From an uncultured Eubacteriales bacterium (GTDB lineage Bacteria > Bacillota > Clostridia > Lachnospirales > Lachnospiraceae): DNA of 64,000 nucleotides. The notes beneath the pieces are model-generated. The model was given only the letters and a program-made list of their open reading frames with translations, was not told the origin of the DNA and did not search any database. Both the position numbers and the translations under genes were made by a program. Below, in pieces: positions 16,529 through 25,601 of the stretch (positions within the stretch are counted from its first letter, which is position 1; each line of letters opens with the position of its first letter). The stretch lies in NCBI GenBank assembly GCA_900314565.1, contig OMVU01000002.1, positions 39,105-103,104 on the forward strand, read 5' to 3'.

Positions 16529-17734
16529 TTATTTGTCGTTCGCTGCTGCGACACCCGGAAGCTCCTTGCCCTCAAGGAATTCAAGGGAAGCGCCGCCGCC
16601 TGTGGAGATGTGGCTCATCTTCGCGCCATAGCCGAGCTGGTTGACAGCTGCTGCGGAGTCGCCGCCGCCGATGATCGTTGTAGCCTCTGTCTCAGCCAGT
16701 GCAGCTGCAACAGCCTTTGTGCCCTTTGCAAGGATCGGGTTCTCGAAGACGCCCATCGGTCCGTTCCAGACAACGGTCTTTGCTGTCTTAACGGCTTCGC
16801 TGTAAAGGTCGATCGTCTTCGGTCCGATGTCCATGCCCATCTTGTCAGCCGGGATCGCGTCAGCGTCAACGGTCACTGTAGCGATTTCAGCATCGATCGG
16901 GTTCGGGAACTCATCTGTGCAGACTGTGTCGAGCGGCAGATAGAGATTCTTGCCAAGGCTTGCAGCCTTCTCGATCATTTCCTTGCAGTAGTCAAGCTTT
17001 GTCTCGTCGCAGAGAGACTTGCCGATCTCTTTGCCCTGAGCCTTCAGGAATGTGTAAGCCATACCGCCTCCGATGATCAGTGTGTCGCACTTCTCAAGCA
17101 GGTTGGAGATGACGTTCAGCTTATCAGCAACCTTAGCGCCGCCGAGGATCGCTACGAACGGGCGAACCGGATTCTCAACAGCATTGCCGAGGAAGTCGAT
17201 TTCCTTCTGCATAAGGTATCCGACTACGCAGGTGTCAATGTACTGTGTGATACCAACGTTGGAGCAGTGTGCGCGGTGAGCTGTTCCGAATGCGTCATTT
17301 ACGAAAACATCAGCGAGGGAAGCAAGCTCCTTGGAGAAAGCTTCGCCGTTCTTTGTCTCTTCCTTGCGATAACGTGTATTCTGAAGAAGAACGACATCGC
17401 CGTCCTGCATAGCTGCGACAGCTGCCTTTGCGTTCTCGCCGACAACATTGTCATCCGCTGCGAACTTGACTTCCTGTCCGAGAAGCTCGGAGAGACGTAC
17501 AGCGACCGGTGCAAGAGAAAGCTCCGGCTTCGGCTCGCCCTTCGGCTTTCCGAGGTGGCTGCAGAGGATGACCTTGCCGCCGTCAGCGATCAGCTTCTTG
17601 ATCGTCGGAAGCGCTGCAACGAGGCGGTTCTCGTCTGTGATCTTGCCGGCCTTCAGCGGAACGTTGAAGTCGCAGCGGCAAAGTACGCGCTGGCCCTTTA
17701 CATTGATATCATCAACAGATTTTTTGTTAAGCAT
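16529..17734 (-). CDS. pgk: Phosphoglycerate kinase
   Basis: Pgk transfers phosphate from 1,3-bisphosphoglycerate to ADP, the first ATP-yielding step of glycolysis. The 401 residues show the substrate-binding [26 protein letters not shown], the hinge [10 protein letters not shown], and the nucleotide motif [13 protein letters not shown] near the C terminus. AGGAGG lies nine bases before the ATG. It follows gap, but a strong terminator separates them. TACAAT near 17765 could be the -10 of a separate weak promoter. Confidence 0.98.
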   Translation of the reverse strand: MLNKKSVDDINVKGQRVLCRCDFNVPLKAGKITDENRLVAALPTIKKLIADGGKVILCSHLGKPKGEPKPELSLAPVAVRLSELLGQEVKFAADDNVVGENAKAAVAAMQDGDVVLLQNTRYRKEETKNGEAFSKELASLADVFVNDAFGTAHRAHCSNVGITQYIDTCVVGYLMQKEIDFLGNAVENPVRPFVAILGGAKVADKLNVISNLLEKCDTLIIGGGMAYTFLKAQGKEIGKSLCDETKLDYCKEMIEKAASLGKNLYLPLDTVCTDEFPNPIDAEIATVTVDADAIPADKMGMDIGPKTIDLYSEAVKTAKTVVWNGPMGVFENPILAKGTKAVAAALAETEATTIIGGGDSAAAVNQLGYGAKMSHISTGGGASLEFLEGKELPGVAAANDK

Positions 17735-17858
17735 TGGAATCAGTCCTCCTTTTATATTTAAACTATTGTATTTTGAGGATCCGCAGACTTCAGGAAATTA
17801 AATTCTCCTTCAGAGAATATCACGCCCCTCCGCCCGTCCCGGGCGGTCCGCCTGCCTG

Positions 17859-17890
17859 AAAAAGGGTCCGGCCCATATAGACCGGACCCT
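17859..17890 (-). terminator. Terminator after gap
   Basis: On the minus strand, AGGGTCCGGTC and GGCCGGACCCT form a stem with an A/T-rich loop, followed by TTTTT. It lies about 20 bp after the gap stop. A second GC palindrome (17830-17846) follows it. Confidence 0.9.
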
Positions 17891-17913
17891 CTAAGGTCTT
17901 AGTTCAATTCAAA

Positions 17914-18933
17914 TTATTCGGAAAGAAGCTTGCCGAAGTACTTGATTGTACGAACCATCTGGCTTGTGTAGGAGTTCTCATTGTCATACCAGGATACGAC
18001 CTGAACTTCTGTTGTGCCGTTGTCAAGCGGCATAGCCATTGTCTGTGTAGCATCGAACAGAGAACCAAATCTCATGCCAACGATATCGCTGGAAACGATT
18101 TCATCTGTGTTGTAGCCGAAGGACTCTGTAGCAGCAGCCTTCATAGCGTCGTTGATCTGATCCTTTGTGACTGTGCCTTCAACAACAGCTGTAAGGATTG
18201 TTGTTGAACCTGTCGGGGTCGGAACACGCTGTGCAGCGCCGATGAGCTTGCCGTTCAGTTCCGGGATAACAAGGCCGATAGCCTTTGCAGCGCCGGTGCT
18301 GTTCGGAACGATGTTGATAGCTGCAGCGCGGGATCTTCTGAGGTCACCCTTTCTCTGCGGGCCGTCAAGAGTCATCTGATCGCCTGTGTAAGCATGGATC
18401 GTGCACATGATACCAGACTTGATCGGAGCAAGGTCATTAAGAGCCTTAGCCATCGGAGCGAGGCAGTTCGTTGTGCAGGAAGCTGCGGAAATGATGTGAT
18501 CATCTTTCGTCAGAATGTCATGGTTTACATTGTAAACGATGGTCTTCAGATCGTTGCCTGCCGGAGCAGAGATGACAACATACTTAGCGCCTGCATCGAT
18601 ATGAGCCTGTGCTTTCGCTTTGCTTGTATAGAAGCCTGTGCACTCAAGAACAACATCAACACCAAGGTCGCCCCACGGAAGCTCTGCAGCATTAGCCTTA
18701 GCATAGATTGTGATCTCATGGCCATCAACTACGATCGCGTTGTCAGTATAAGTAACCTTGTCAGCAAGCTCGAACTTTCCCTGAGATGAATCATACTTAA
18801 GCAGGTGTGCAAGCATCTTCGGGGATGTAAGGTCGTTGATTGCTACGATCTCGAAGCCTTCTGCTGTATACATCTGACGGAAAGCCAGACGACCAATACG
18901 ACCAAAACCATTAATTGCAACTTTTACTGCCAT
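17914..18933 (-). CDS. gap: Glyceraldehyde-3-phosphate dehydrogenase
   Basis: This is the phosphorylating, NAD-dependent enzyme of glycolysis, 339 residues as expected. The Rossmann motif INGFGRIGR is at the N terminus, and D34 in AINDL favours NAD over NADP. The active-site SCTTNCLAP carries C153. The frame extends 36 codons upstream, but AGGAGG before the ATG at 18933 fixes the start. Strong ribosome site, good promoter, efficient-looking terminator and a codon bias towards GTT, GCA and GCT-type codons all fit a highly expressed gene. Confidence 0.98.
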   Translation of the reverse strand: MAVKVAINGFGRIGRLAFRQMYTAEGFEIVAINDLTSPKMLAHLLKYDSSQGKFELADKVTYTDNAIVVDGHEITIYAKANAAELPWGDLGVDVVLECTGFYTSKAKAQAHIDAGAKYVVISAPAGNDLKTIVYNVNHDILTKDDHIISAASCTTNCLAPMAKALNDLAPIKSGIMCTIHAYTGDQMTLDGPQRKGDLRRSRAAAINIVPNSTGAAKAIGLVIPELNGKLIGAAQRVPTPTGSTTILTAVVEGTVTKDQINDAMKAAATESFGYNTDEIVSSDIVGMRFGSLFDATQTMAMPLDNGTTEVQVVSWYDNENSYTSQMVRTIKYFGKLLSE

Positions 18934-18987
18934 AATAGTGTATCCTCCTGTACTAATAATACATATCTGGGTTTTAAACCTATAGCT

Positions 18988-19016
18988 ATTGTACTCAACA
19001 TCCACAAAAAATACAA
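18988..19016 (-). promoter_or_regulatory. Promoter of gap
   Basis: On the minus strand there is a -35 TTGTAT at 19016-19011, a 17-bp spacer and a -10 TACAAT at 18993-18988, about 55 bp upstream of the gap start. Confidence 0.65.
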
Positions 19017-19115
19017 GGAATATTTCATTTCTTTTACACATTTTTCATGATGGTTGAAGGATTTTCGTCTTTTTCTTTACATAATACTGCCAAACAGGGC
19101 ATACAGAAAATCTGC

Positions 19116-19199
19116 CGGCATACCGCACATTGCTTGGGAAGCCGACCGGACCCAAATCCGTCGGCATACCGCACATTGCTTGGGAAGCCGACCGGACCC
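19116..19199. repeat. Perfect 38-bp direct repeat, period 46 bp
   Basis: The 38-bp string beginning CGGCATACCGCACATT and ending GACCGGACCC occurs at 19116-19153 and again at 19162-19199, without mismatch. It lies between xerD and gap, in a gap of about 400 bp. The only other features there are the gap promoter and a weak GCCGCAG/CTGCGGC stem near 19225-19262, which could terminate xerD. Confidence 0.85.
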
Positions 19200-19346
19200 T
19201 CTGCCCGCAGCATGATCTTCGTCTGAAAATGAAGAAGCCGCAGAAGCCATCCCCTTTGGCCGCTGCGGCATCTCCTTTGTTTTTGTTTTCCAAAGACCTT
19301 TTTCTTTATGACGTTCCGATGTCTGACTCAGCGGTCTCCCGCGTCA

Positions 19347-20234
19347 TCAGCTTCTCGGATGTGCTCTTTCATAGACGTCTCTCATTTTGCCGAGATTCAC
19401 ATTCACATAGATCTGCGTGGACGATATATCAGAATGTCCGAGCATCTCCTGAACGGACTTCAGATCAGCCCCGTTCTCGATCATATGTGCAGCAAAGCTG
19501 TGCCGCAGCGTATGTGGTGTGATATCACGCTCGATACCGGCCTCCGCCGCATAGCCTTTAAGAAGCTTCCAGAACCCCTGCCGGCTCATCTGACGGCCCG
19601 AGATATTGGTGAACAGGATATCGTTCTCCTCCGCCATCGGAAATGTATCGCGCGCTTTTTCCAGATACTCTGTCAGCGCTTCCTTCGCCGCGCTTCCGAA
19701 CGGAACTGCCCGCTCTTTGGTCCTCTCGGCGCAGCTTATATAATTCATCTTCAGATTGACATCATTAAGCCGCAGACCAATCAGCTCCGATACCCTGATC
19801 CCGGTCGCATAGAGAAGCTCAAGCATTGCCCTGTCTCTCAGGCCTTTGCTCGTCTCCCTGTTCGGCTGTTCCAGCAGAAGATCGACCTCGTGAACGCTCA
19901 GAATATCCGGCAGCTTCTTTTCCACTTTCGGAGGCTTCAGTTCATCGGCCGGATTGTCCGGAATCAGATTCCGTTTGTCCAGATAATGAAAAAAGGACCT
20001 GATCGATGCGACGCTCCGCGAAATGGAAGAGGACGCATACTTCTGCTCCTCCATGTAAAGCATATATGTATTCAGATTCGTCGCGGTCACATTCTCCCAG
20101 GCTGTTATGCCCAGCTCCCCGTTCAGAAATCTGTACAGCTTTTCAAGATCACGTCTGTAAGACATCTCGGTGTTGACGGATGCCTTTCTGGTCTTATGAA
20201 GATATTTGATAAACTTTTGAATTGCCTCTTCCAT
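19347..20234 (-). CDS. xerD: Tyrosine site-specific recombinase XerD-type
   Basis: This 295-residue integrase-fold recombinase is of the XerC/XerD class, which resolves chromosome dimers at dif. It has an N-terminal SAM-like core-binding domain (1-90) and a catalytic domain with R147 (ATGIRVSE), K173, H241 and R244 (HTLRHSFAAH), H267 (LGHSDI) and nucleophile Y276. Length, the lack of phage neighbours and a housekeeping setting favour the chromosomal Xer protein. XerD is preferred over XerC by the HSFAAHMIENGADLKSVQ wording, but this is not certain. It has its own promoter. Confidence 0.92.
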   Translation of the reverse strand: MEEAIQKFIKYLHKTRKASVNTEMSYRRDLEKLYRFLNGELGITAWENVTATNLNTYMLYMEEQKYASSSISRSVASIRSFFHYLDKRNLIPDNPADELKPPKVEKKLPDILSVHEVDLLLEQPNRETSKGLRDRAMLELLYATGIRVSELIGLRLNDVNLKMNYISCAERTKERAVPFGSAAKEALTEYLEKARDTFPMAEENDILFTNISGRQMSRQGFWKLLKGYAAEAGIERDITPHTLRHSFAAHMIENGADLKSVQEMLGHSDISSTQIYVNVNLGKMRDVYERAHPRS

Positions 20235-20318
20235 CTTACGATCCCTTCATAAAAAAGATATCGTAAAAAGCAATTCACCCTTCAAAAACAAAAACGACTC
20301 CCTCTTAAGTCAAGACGT

Positions 20319-20347
20319 ATTATACTCGCGGATTGACATAAAATCAA
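20319..20347 (-). promoter_or_regulatory. Promoter of xerD
   Basis: On the minus strand there is a -35 TTGATT at 20347-20342, a 17-bp spacer and a perfect -10 TATAAT at 20324-20319, about 80 bp before the start. Confidence 0.75.
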
Positions 20348-20360
20348 ATACAAAAAATCC

Positions 20361-20402
20361 GGGTTTTCCGCATAAAATCGCCGTTTTCAGGGGTTTTCCG
20401 CA
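20361..20402. repeat. 12-bp direct repeats upstream of the xerD promoter
   Basis: GGGTTTTCCGCA occurs at 20361-20372 and 20391-20402, spaced 30 bp start to start and placed just upstream of the -35 box. The spacing, about three helical turns, would suit paired protein-binding sites. No such regulator is known to me. Confidence 0.5.
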
Positions 20403-20468
20403 AGATTTTGTTAACCATAATTACGCCGCCACAATATGTTGATTAAAAAAATTTTTCAATCGGAGGAC

Positions 20469-20498
20469 AAAAAAAGGAAGAGCTCACGCTCTTCCTTT
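20469..20498 (-). terminator. Terminator after rny
   Basis: On the minus strand, AAAGGAAGAGC and GCTCTTCCTTT form a perfect stem followed by a T run of at least seven. It lies about 12 bp after the rny stop. Confidence 0.92.
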
Positions 20499-20510
20499 CT
20501 ATCCTTCTTA

Positions 20511-22058
20511 TCATTTCGCATAATCAACAGCCCGGCTCTCTCTGATAACACTGACTTTGATCTGTCCCGGATACTCCAGCTCAGCTTCGATCTGCTTCGA
20601 GATATCCCGGGCAAGCAGCACCATCTCAGAGTCATTGACCTGATCCGGCATGACCATGATACGCACCTCGCGTCCCGCCTGTATCGCAAAGGATTTCTCG
20701 ACACCCTTAAAGCTGTTCGTGATATCCTCAAGCTGCTTGAGACGGTTCGTGTATGTGTCCAGAGTCTCTCTTCTCGCACCCGGTCTGGCCGCCGAAATAG
20801 CATCCGCCGCCTGCACCAGACATGCGATGAGGGAAGTCGGTTCCACATCACCATGATGGGCTTCCACCGCATTGATAATAAGGTCGTTCTCCTTGTACTT
20901 CCTGCAGAGATCGGCACCGATCTGGATATGGGAGCCTTCGACCTCATGGTCGATCGACTTTCCGATATCATGAAGAAGTCCCGCCCTTTTGGCCATTCTG
21001 ATATCGCATCCGCATTCACCTGCCATAAGTCCGGTGAGCTCTGCAACTTCGATCGAATGCTTGAGTGCATTCTGTCCGTAGGATGTGCGGAAACGCATTC
21101 TTCCCAGGAGCTTGATGAGCTCCGGATGAAGATTGTGCACACCGACCTCAAAAGCGGCGGCCTCACCGTCTTCACGCATGCGTGCTTCCACTTCCTTGCG
21201 CGCCTTCTCGACCATTTCCTCAATTCTGGCAGGATGGATTCGTCCGTCGACGATGAGCTTTTCAAGCGCGATCCTGGCGATCTCCCGGCGAATCGGATCA
21301 AATCCCGAAAGGACGACAGCTTCGGGTGTATCGTCGATGATCAGATCGACACCCGTCATCGTCTCGATCGTCCGGATATTGCGGCCTTCACGTCCGATAA
21401 TACGGCCCTTCATTTCGTCATTCGGCAGCTGGACAACAGAAATCGTCGTCTCGGAGACGTGGTCGACTGCGCAGCGCTGAATCGAATTCACAACGATCTC
21501 CTTCGCCTTCTTGCCTGCGTCGTCTTTTGCCTTCTCCACGAGTTCTCTGTAAAGTTTTGCGACATCCACCTTGACGTCGTCCTGCACCTTATTGTACAGG
21601 AACACTTTCGCCTCATCGGTCGTCATGCCTGCAATTCTCTCCAGCTCCTTTTCCGCGTCTTCATGCAATTCATCGACTTGCTTCTGTTTCTTCTTCAGTT
21701 CAGCCTCTTTCGATGCGAAATCCGACTCACGCTTTTCCATAGCATCCATCTTGCGGTCCAGAGTGTCTTCCTTGGACTGGATACGCCTTTCCTGCTTGGA
21801 AATCTCCGCCCTTCTGTCCTTGATCTCTCGATCCACTTCGTTCTTGGCAGCAAGTGATTGTTCCTTCACCTCAAGGAGAGCCTCTCTCTTTTTCGTCTCC
21901 GCAGTTTTCAGGGCATCATCAATTATAGTACGTGCCTTTTCCTCCGCGGTGCCGATCTTTGCGGCGTCATCCTTTGTTTTTCTGTCAATGGCAGCTTTCC
22001 ACGTGATCGGAAGTGCAGCGATCAGAATGACTATAATGATTACCAAAACATACGTCAT
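20511..22058 (-). CDS. rny: Ribonuclease Y
   Basis: RNase Y is the membrane-anchored endoribonuclease that initiates mRNA decay in many Firmicutes. The 515 residues are standard. A single N-terminal membrane helix (4-22) is followed by a long charged coiled coil (about 35-200), a KH domain ([15 protein letters not shown]), and an HD hydrolase domain with the metal motif [12 protein letters not shown] and AHHGD. GGAGG precedes the ATG, and a consensus promoter lies upstream. It sits between recX and xerD. Confidence 0.97.
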   Translation of the reverse strand: MTYVLVIIIVILIAALPITWKAAIDRKTKDDAAKIGTAEEKARTIIDDALKTAETKKREALLEVKEQSLAAKNEVDREIKDRRAEISKQERRIQSKEDTLDRKMDAMEKRESDFASKEAELKKKQKQVDELHEDAEKELERIAGMTTDEAKVFLYNKVQDDVKVDVAKLYRELVEKAKDDAGKKAKEIVVNSIQRCAVDHVSETTISVVQLPNDEMKGRIIGREGRNIRTIETMTGVDLIIDDTPEAVVLSGFDPIRREIARIALEKLIVDGRIHPARIEEMVEKARKEVEARMREDGEAAAFEVGVHNLHPELIKLLGRMRFRTSYGQNALKHSIEVAELTGLMAGECGCDIRMAKRAGLLHDIGKSIDHEVEGSHIQIGADLCRKYKENDLIINAVEAHHGDVEPTSLIACLVQAADAISAARPGARRETLDTYTNRLKQLEDITNSFKGVEKSFAIQAGREVRIMVMPDQVNDSEMVLLARDISKQIEAELEYPGQIKVSVIRESRAVDYAK

Positions 22059-22111
22059 GTAAGGAGCACCTCCAATATTTAGTTTTCATTGTACGAGTAT
22101 ACAACTATTTT

Positions 22112-22140
22112 AATATATAGTTTTTTTCAATTTATGTCAA
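22112..22140 (-). promoter_or_regulatory. Promoter of rny
   Basis: On the minus strand there is a perfect -35 TTGACA at 22140-22135, a 17-bp spacer and a -10 TATATT at 22117-22112, about 55 bp upstream of the start. Confidence 0.8.
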
Positions 22141-22178
22141 GCTAAAGACTGAACCCGCTAAATGAAATACCAAAGACC

Positions 22179-22207
22179 GAAGCCGCCTCTTTCAGAAGCG
22201 GTGCTTC
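22179..22207 (-). terminator. Possible terminator after recX
   Basis: An imperfect stem (AAGC-CGCTTCT pairing with AGAGGCG-GCTT) lies at the recX stop on the minus strand, followed by a discontinuous T tract (GGTCTTTGGTATTT). Confidence 0.5.
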
Positions 22208-22208
22208 C

Positions 22209-22661
22209 CTACTGGGACAGGCAGCTCTGAAGCACTTTCACGATATCTCCGGATGAAAAGCCGCGCCTTGCAAGATAAGCCGCCGTCTTCTGATAGAGCC
22301 CGGGCTCCGTAAGATCCCTGCCGTGCAGTTTCTTTTCCGCGAGACGCCTGATGAGGTCTGTCTCATCGTACTCCGGGTATTCCAGGAACGCATCCTCGAT
22401 CACTTCCCGGTCCACCCCTTTCGCCGTCATGTCATACGTCATCTTCACACGGCTCTTCCTGTCCCTGAAGCTCTCGATATACCTTCTGGCATACTTCGCA
22501 TCGTCAATATAGCCGAAGCTTTTGACATAGTCCATCGCAGCCCTGACGGTCTCCTCGCTGTACCCTGTCTTTTTCAGCTTATCGTACAGTTCTTTCTCCG
22601 TGCGGTCCATATCCGTAAGGAGATACAGTGCACGTCTCTTTGCCCTGACCAGTTCTTCCAT
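22209..22661 (-). CDS. recX: Regulatory protein RecX
   Basis: RecX binds RecA filaments and limits their activity. The 150 residues are all-helical with the family three-helix repeats: ALYLLTDMDRTEKELYDKLK, FGYIDDAKYARRYIESF, and MTAKGVDREVIEDAF. It lies directly downstream of recA, the usual arrangement in which recX is expressed by read-through. Its ribosome site (CGGAGTGAT) is formed by the last unit of the 19-bp minisatellite that fills the recA-recX spacer. Confidence 0.93.
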   Translation of the reverse strand: MEELVRAKRRALYLLTDMDRTEKELYDKLKKTGYSEETVRAAMDYVKSFGYIDDAKYARRYIESFRDRKSRVKMTYDMTAKGVDREVIEDAFLEYPEYDETDLIRRLAEKKLHGRDLTEPGLYQKTAAYLARRGFSSGDIVKVLQSCLSQ

Positions 22662-22671
22662 CGCGTATCAC

Positions 22672-22823
22672 TCCGATCAGCTGTCGATCCTCCAATCAGC
22701 TGTCGATCCTCCAATCAGCTGTCTCTCATCCGATCTGCTGTCTGTTCTCCAATCAGCAGTCTCTCGTCCGATCAGCTGCCGATCCTCCGATCAGCTGCCT
22801 CTCGTCCGATCAGCTGTCTGTCC
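22672..22823. repeat. Minisatellite, 8 x 19 bp, spanning the recA-recX spacer
   Basis: Eight contiguous 19-bp units of the form TCC(A/G)ATCAGCTGTCNNTCC run from 22672 to 22823. The array covers the last codons and stop of recA (stop at 22810) and reaches within 11 bp of the recX start. Units differ by a few substitutions and have no indels. Each holds the self-complementary core ATCAGCTGAT or a near version. Confidence 0.93.
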
Positions 22824-23904
22824 TCTGCTCATCAGCTGCCGCATCATCTGCTCCGGCAAGCTCCTCTTCCAAATCAGAGGGAAGCCCGTATGCAAGACGG
22901 ACTTTCTGCTCCACCTCATACATGATCTCAGGATTATTCTGCAGATAGTTCTTTGCGTTCTCACGGCCCTGCCCGATCTTCTCTCCGTTGTAGGCGAACC
23001 ATGCGCCGCTCTTATCGATAATATCTGATCCCACTGCAAGGTCGAGGATATCCCCCGATTTTGAAATTCCCTTGCCGAACATGATATCGAACTGGGCCTC
23101 CTTGAAAGGCGGAGCGACCTTGTTCTTGACGATCTTGATGCGGGTCCTGTTGCCGATCACTTCTCCGGAGGCCTTCAGTGTCTCGGTCCTGCGGACATCC
23201 ATACGAACGGAGGCATAGAACTTCAGAGCACGCCCGCCCGTCGTGGTCTCGGGATTGCCGAACATGACGCCGATCTTCTCGCGGAGCTGATTGATAAAGA
23301 TCACGATGCACTTCGTCTTGCTGACCGTCGCAGTCAGCTTTCTGAGCGCCTGGCTCATGAGCCTTGCCTGCAGGCCGACATGAGAGTCACCCATATCCCC
23401 GTCGATCTCAGCCTGCGGCGTGAGCGCAGCGACCGAGTCGACAACGATGATATCGACGGCACCGGAGCGGACCATGGTCTCGGCGATCTCAAGCGCCTGC
23501 TCTCCCGAATCCGGCTGGGAAATATAGAGATTATCGATATCGACGCCGATATTTCCGGCGTAGACCGGATCCAGAGCGTGCTCCGCATCGACAAATCCCG
23601 CAATTCCTCCGCGCTTCTGAACTTCTGCGATCATATGCAGCGCAACGGTCGTTTTTCCGCTGGACTCCGGTCCGTAGATCTCAATGATCCTGCCCTTGGG
23701 GATCCCGCCGAGCCCGAGCGCTATATCGAGCGAGAGCGACCCTGTCGGGACCACTTCGACATTCATCTTCGTCTGGGACTCTCCGAGCTTCATCACCGTT
23801 CCCTTGCCGAATTCCTTCTCAAGGTGGCCGATCGCTGCTTCCAGCGCCTTGATTTTTTCAGTACGTTCTTTTTCGCTGTTCACTGTATTATTCTGATTCT
23901 TCAA
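22810..23904 (-). CDS. recA: Recombinase RecA
   Basis: RecA forms the ATP-dependent strand-exchange filament and triggers LexA self-cleavage. Walker [14 protein letters not shown], Walker [11 protein letters not shown], loop L1 and [12 protein letters not shown] are intact. The best start is the TTG at 23904, six bases after AAGGAG, giving 364 residues. ATG codons further upstream (23919, 23928) lack a ribosome site, and the long frame to 24108 crosses the promoter. The C-terminal tail is acidic, and its last codons are part of the 19-bp minisatellite. A LexA box lies upstream. Confidence 0.97.
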   Translation of the reverse strand: MKNQNNTVNSEKERTEKIKALEAAIGHLEKEFGKGTVMKLGESQTKMNVEVVPTGSLSLDIALGLGGIPKGRIIEIYGPESSGKTTVALHMIAEVQKRGGIAGFVDAEHALDPVYAGNIGVDIDNLYISQPDSGEQALEIAETMVRSGAVDIIVVDSVAALTPQAEIDGDMGDSHVGLQARLMSQALRKLTATVSKTKCIVIFINQLREKIGVMFGNPETTTGGRALKFYASVRMDVRRTETLKASGEVIGNRTRIKIVKNKVAPPFKEAQFDIMFGKGISKSGDILDLAVGSDIIDKSGAWFAYNGEKIGQGRENAKNYLQNNPEIMYEVEQKVRLAYGLPSDLEEELAGADDAAADEQRTDS

Positions 23905-23952
23905 TTTTTTCTCCTTCATGTCGCGCATGCGGCGTTCGATTTTCTGTTCTGG

Positions 23953-24006
23953 CGAACGTCTGTTCGCGTATAATGGTACAATACTACTCCCGTGTTCAAT
24001 TGTCAA
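23953..24006 (-). promoter_or_regulatory. recA promoter with LexA (SOS) box
   Basis: On the minus strand there is a -35 TTGACA at 24006-24001, a 17-bp spacer and a -10 TATTGT at 23983-23978. The palindrome CGAAC-N4-GTTCG at 23953-23966 fits the Gram-positive LexA operator (GAAC-N4-GTTC) and lies just downstream of the expected transcription start. This makes recA-recX an SOS-regulated unit. Confidence 0.88.
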
Positions 24007-24060
24007 CAAAAATATAGCTGAGGAAATCAGAAAAAATACAGGGTTTGAACGAATCCACTC

Positions 24061-24098
24061 AAAAAGAGGCCGCCGCTTTCCCGCGGCAGCCTCTTTTA
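24061..24098 (-). terminator. Terminator after glgA
   Basis: On the minus strand, AAAGAGGCTGCCGC pairs with GCGGCGGCCTCTTTTT around a GGGAAA-type loop. It sits about 20 bp after the glgA stop. Confidence 0.92.
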
Positions 24099-24117
24099 TT
24101 GAAATCAAAGCTTAAGC

Positions 24118-25560
24118 TCAGCCGATCAGCCAGTCATAAAGCTCCTGATACTGAAGAGCAGATGCCGGCCAGGAATAATCCGTGCGCATAGCGCGCTCGA
24201 CCATCTTATTCCATTCGCGCTTCTCATCATAGTAGATCTTCTCGGCATAACGGACGATGCCCATCATCTCGTGCGCATTGTAGTTCGTGAAGGAGAATCC
24301 GGTTCCCGTTCCCTCGAACTCGTTGTACGGAAGGACCGTATCCTTGAGTCCGCCTGTCTCGCGAACGATCGGAAGCGTTCCGTAACGCAGAGAGATCAGC
24401 TGGGAAAGTCCGCACGGCTCGAACTGTGACGGCATCAGGAACGCATCGGAGCCTGCATAGATCTTGTGTGCAAGCGCATCGTTGTAATAGATCTGTGCCG
24501 AGACTCTTCCGCCGTACTTCCAGGCGAAGTGACGGAACATATTCTCATAGCGCTCCTCGCCTGTTCCGAGGACTGCGAACTGGACCGCATCCTGGCACAG
24601 CTCGTCCATGACGTAAGCAATCAGGTCGAAGCCCTTCTGATCCGTCAGACGGGAGACGATGCCGATGACCATGGCCTTCGGGTCGACTTCCAGTCCGATG
24701 TCCGCCTGGAGTGCTGTCTTGTTCTTGACTTTCTCTTTGCGGAAATTGTCGGCGTTGAAAGGATTCGCGATCAGCTTGTCCGTCTCGGGATTCCACTCCG
24801 TATAATCGATTCCGTTCACGATACCGCGAAGATCATTCTGTCTCGCCCTCATCAGGCCGTCAAGTCCTTCGCCGTAATACGGCATCTTGATCTCTTCGGC
24901 ATATGTGTTGGAAACGGTCGTAATTGCGTTCGCATAGACAAGGCCGCCCTTCAGCATATTGCCGTCGCCGTTGAATTCCATCTTGTCCGGTGTGAAATAG
25001 TACTCCGGAAGACCTACGATATCCTTCATCGTCTTGACATCCCAGATGCCCTGGAACTTCAGGTTGTGGATCGTCATGATCGACTTGATCCCGCGGTAGA
25101 ATTCATTGGCCTGGAAGGAGTCATTCAGATAGACCGGGATAAGGCCTGTCTGCCAGTCATGGCAGTGAATGATGTCCGGGCGGAATTCAATCGAAGGAAG
25201 GATCGAGAGTGCCGCTTTGCTGAAAAATGCAAAACGTCCGATATCATACGGCATCCCCGCATATGCCTTGTCGCAGGTGAAGAAGTCCTGATTGTCGATA
25301 AAATAGAAGTGTACTCCTTCGTATACGCACTCCATTACGCCGACATAGTAGCTGTTCCAGTTGAAGTCCATGTAGAAATGCGTCTTGTACTCCATGAGAT
25401 CCTTCCACTTCTGGTTAATGAAGGAATACATGGGAACGATGACACGGCAGTCATAATATTCCTTGTCAAGGACCTTCGGAAGCGAACCGACAACGTCCGC
25501 AAGTCCTCCGGTCTTTACGAACGGAACACACTCGGATGCAACAAAAAGAATATTTTTCAT
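24118..25560 (-). CDS. glgA: Glycogen synthase
   Basis: This GT5 glycosyltransferase transfers glucose from ADP-glucose to the non-reducing end of alpha-1,4-glucan. The 480 residues begin with the family pattern FVASECVPFVKTGGLADVVG, in which the KTGG motif (16-19) binds ADP-glucose. The C-terminal half shows GIVSRLTDQKGFDL and PSQFEPCGLSQL. GGGAGG lies nine bases before the ATG at 25560; an in-frame TTG just upstream is less likely. Only 41 bp separate it from recN, so it probably belongs to the tail of that operon. It may act with the debranching enzyme encoded at 38-40 kb. Confidence 0.96.
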   Translation of the reverse strand: MKNILFVASECVPFVKTGGLADVVGSLPKVLDKEYYDCRVIVPMYSFINQKWKDLMEYKTHFYMDFNWNSYYVGVMECVYEGVHFYFIDNQDFFTCDKAYAGMPYDIGRFAFFSKAALSILPSIEFRPDIIHCHDWQTGLIPVYLNDSFQANEFYRGIKSIMTIHNLKFQGIWDVKTMKDIVGLPEYYFTPDKMEFNGDGNMLKGGLVYANAITTVSNTYAEEIKMPYYGEGLDGLMRARQNDLRGIVNGIDYTEWNPETDKLIANPFNADNFRKEKVKNKTALQADIGLEVDPKAMVIGIVSRLTDQKGFDLIAYVMDELCQDAVQFAVLGTGEERYENMFRHFAWKYGGRVSAQIYYNDALAHKIYAGSDAFLMPSQFEPCGLSQLISLRYGTLPIVRETGGLKDTVLPYNEFEGTGTGFSFTNYNAHEMMGIVRYAEKIYYDEKREWNKMVERAMRTDYSWPASALQYQELYDWLIG

Positions 25561-25601
25561 CTCTTCCAACCTCCCTGGTTGTCAAATTTGCTGATTCTTA
25601 A

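Noticed and set aside
20436-21857. 473-codon plus-strand frame over rny
   Set aside because: Shadow of rny, which has clear KH and HD motifs, promoter and terminator on the minus strand.
22672-22823. Possible CRISPR array between recA and recX
   Set aside because: Units are contiguous 19-bp copies without unique spacers, and no cas genes are present. It is a minisatellite.
22810-24108. 432-residue RecA from the most upstream ATG
   Set aside because: The extension would include the promoter and LexA box and has no ribosome site. AAGGAG points to the TTG at 23904.
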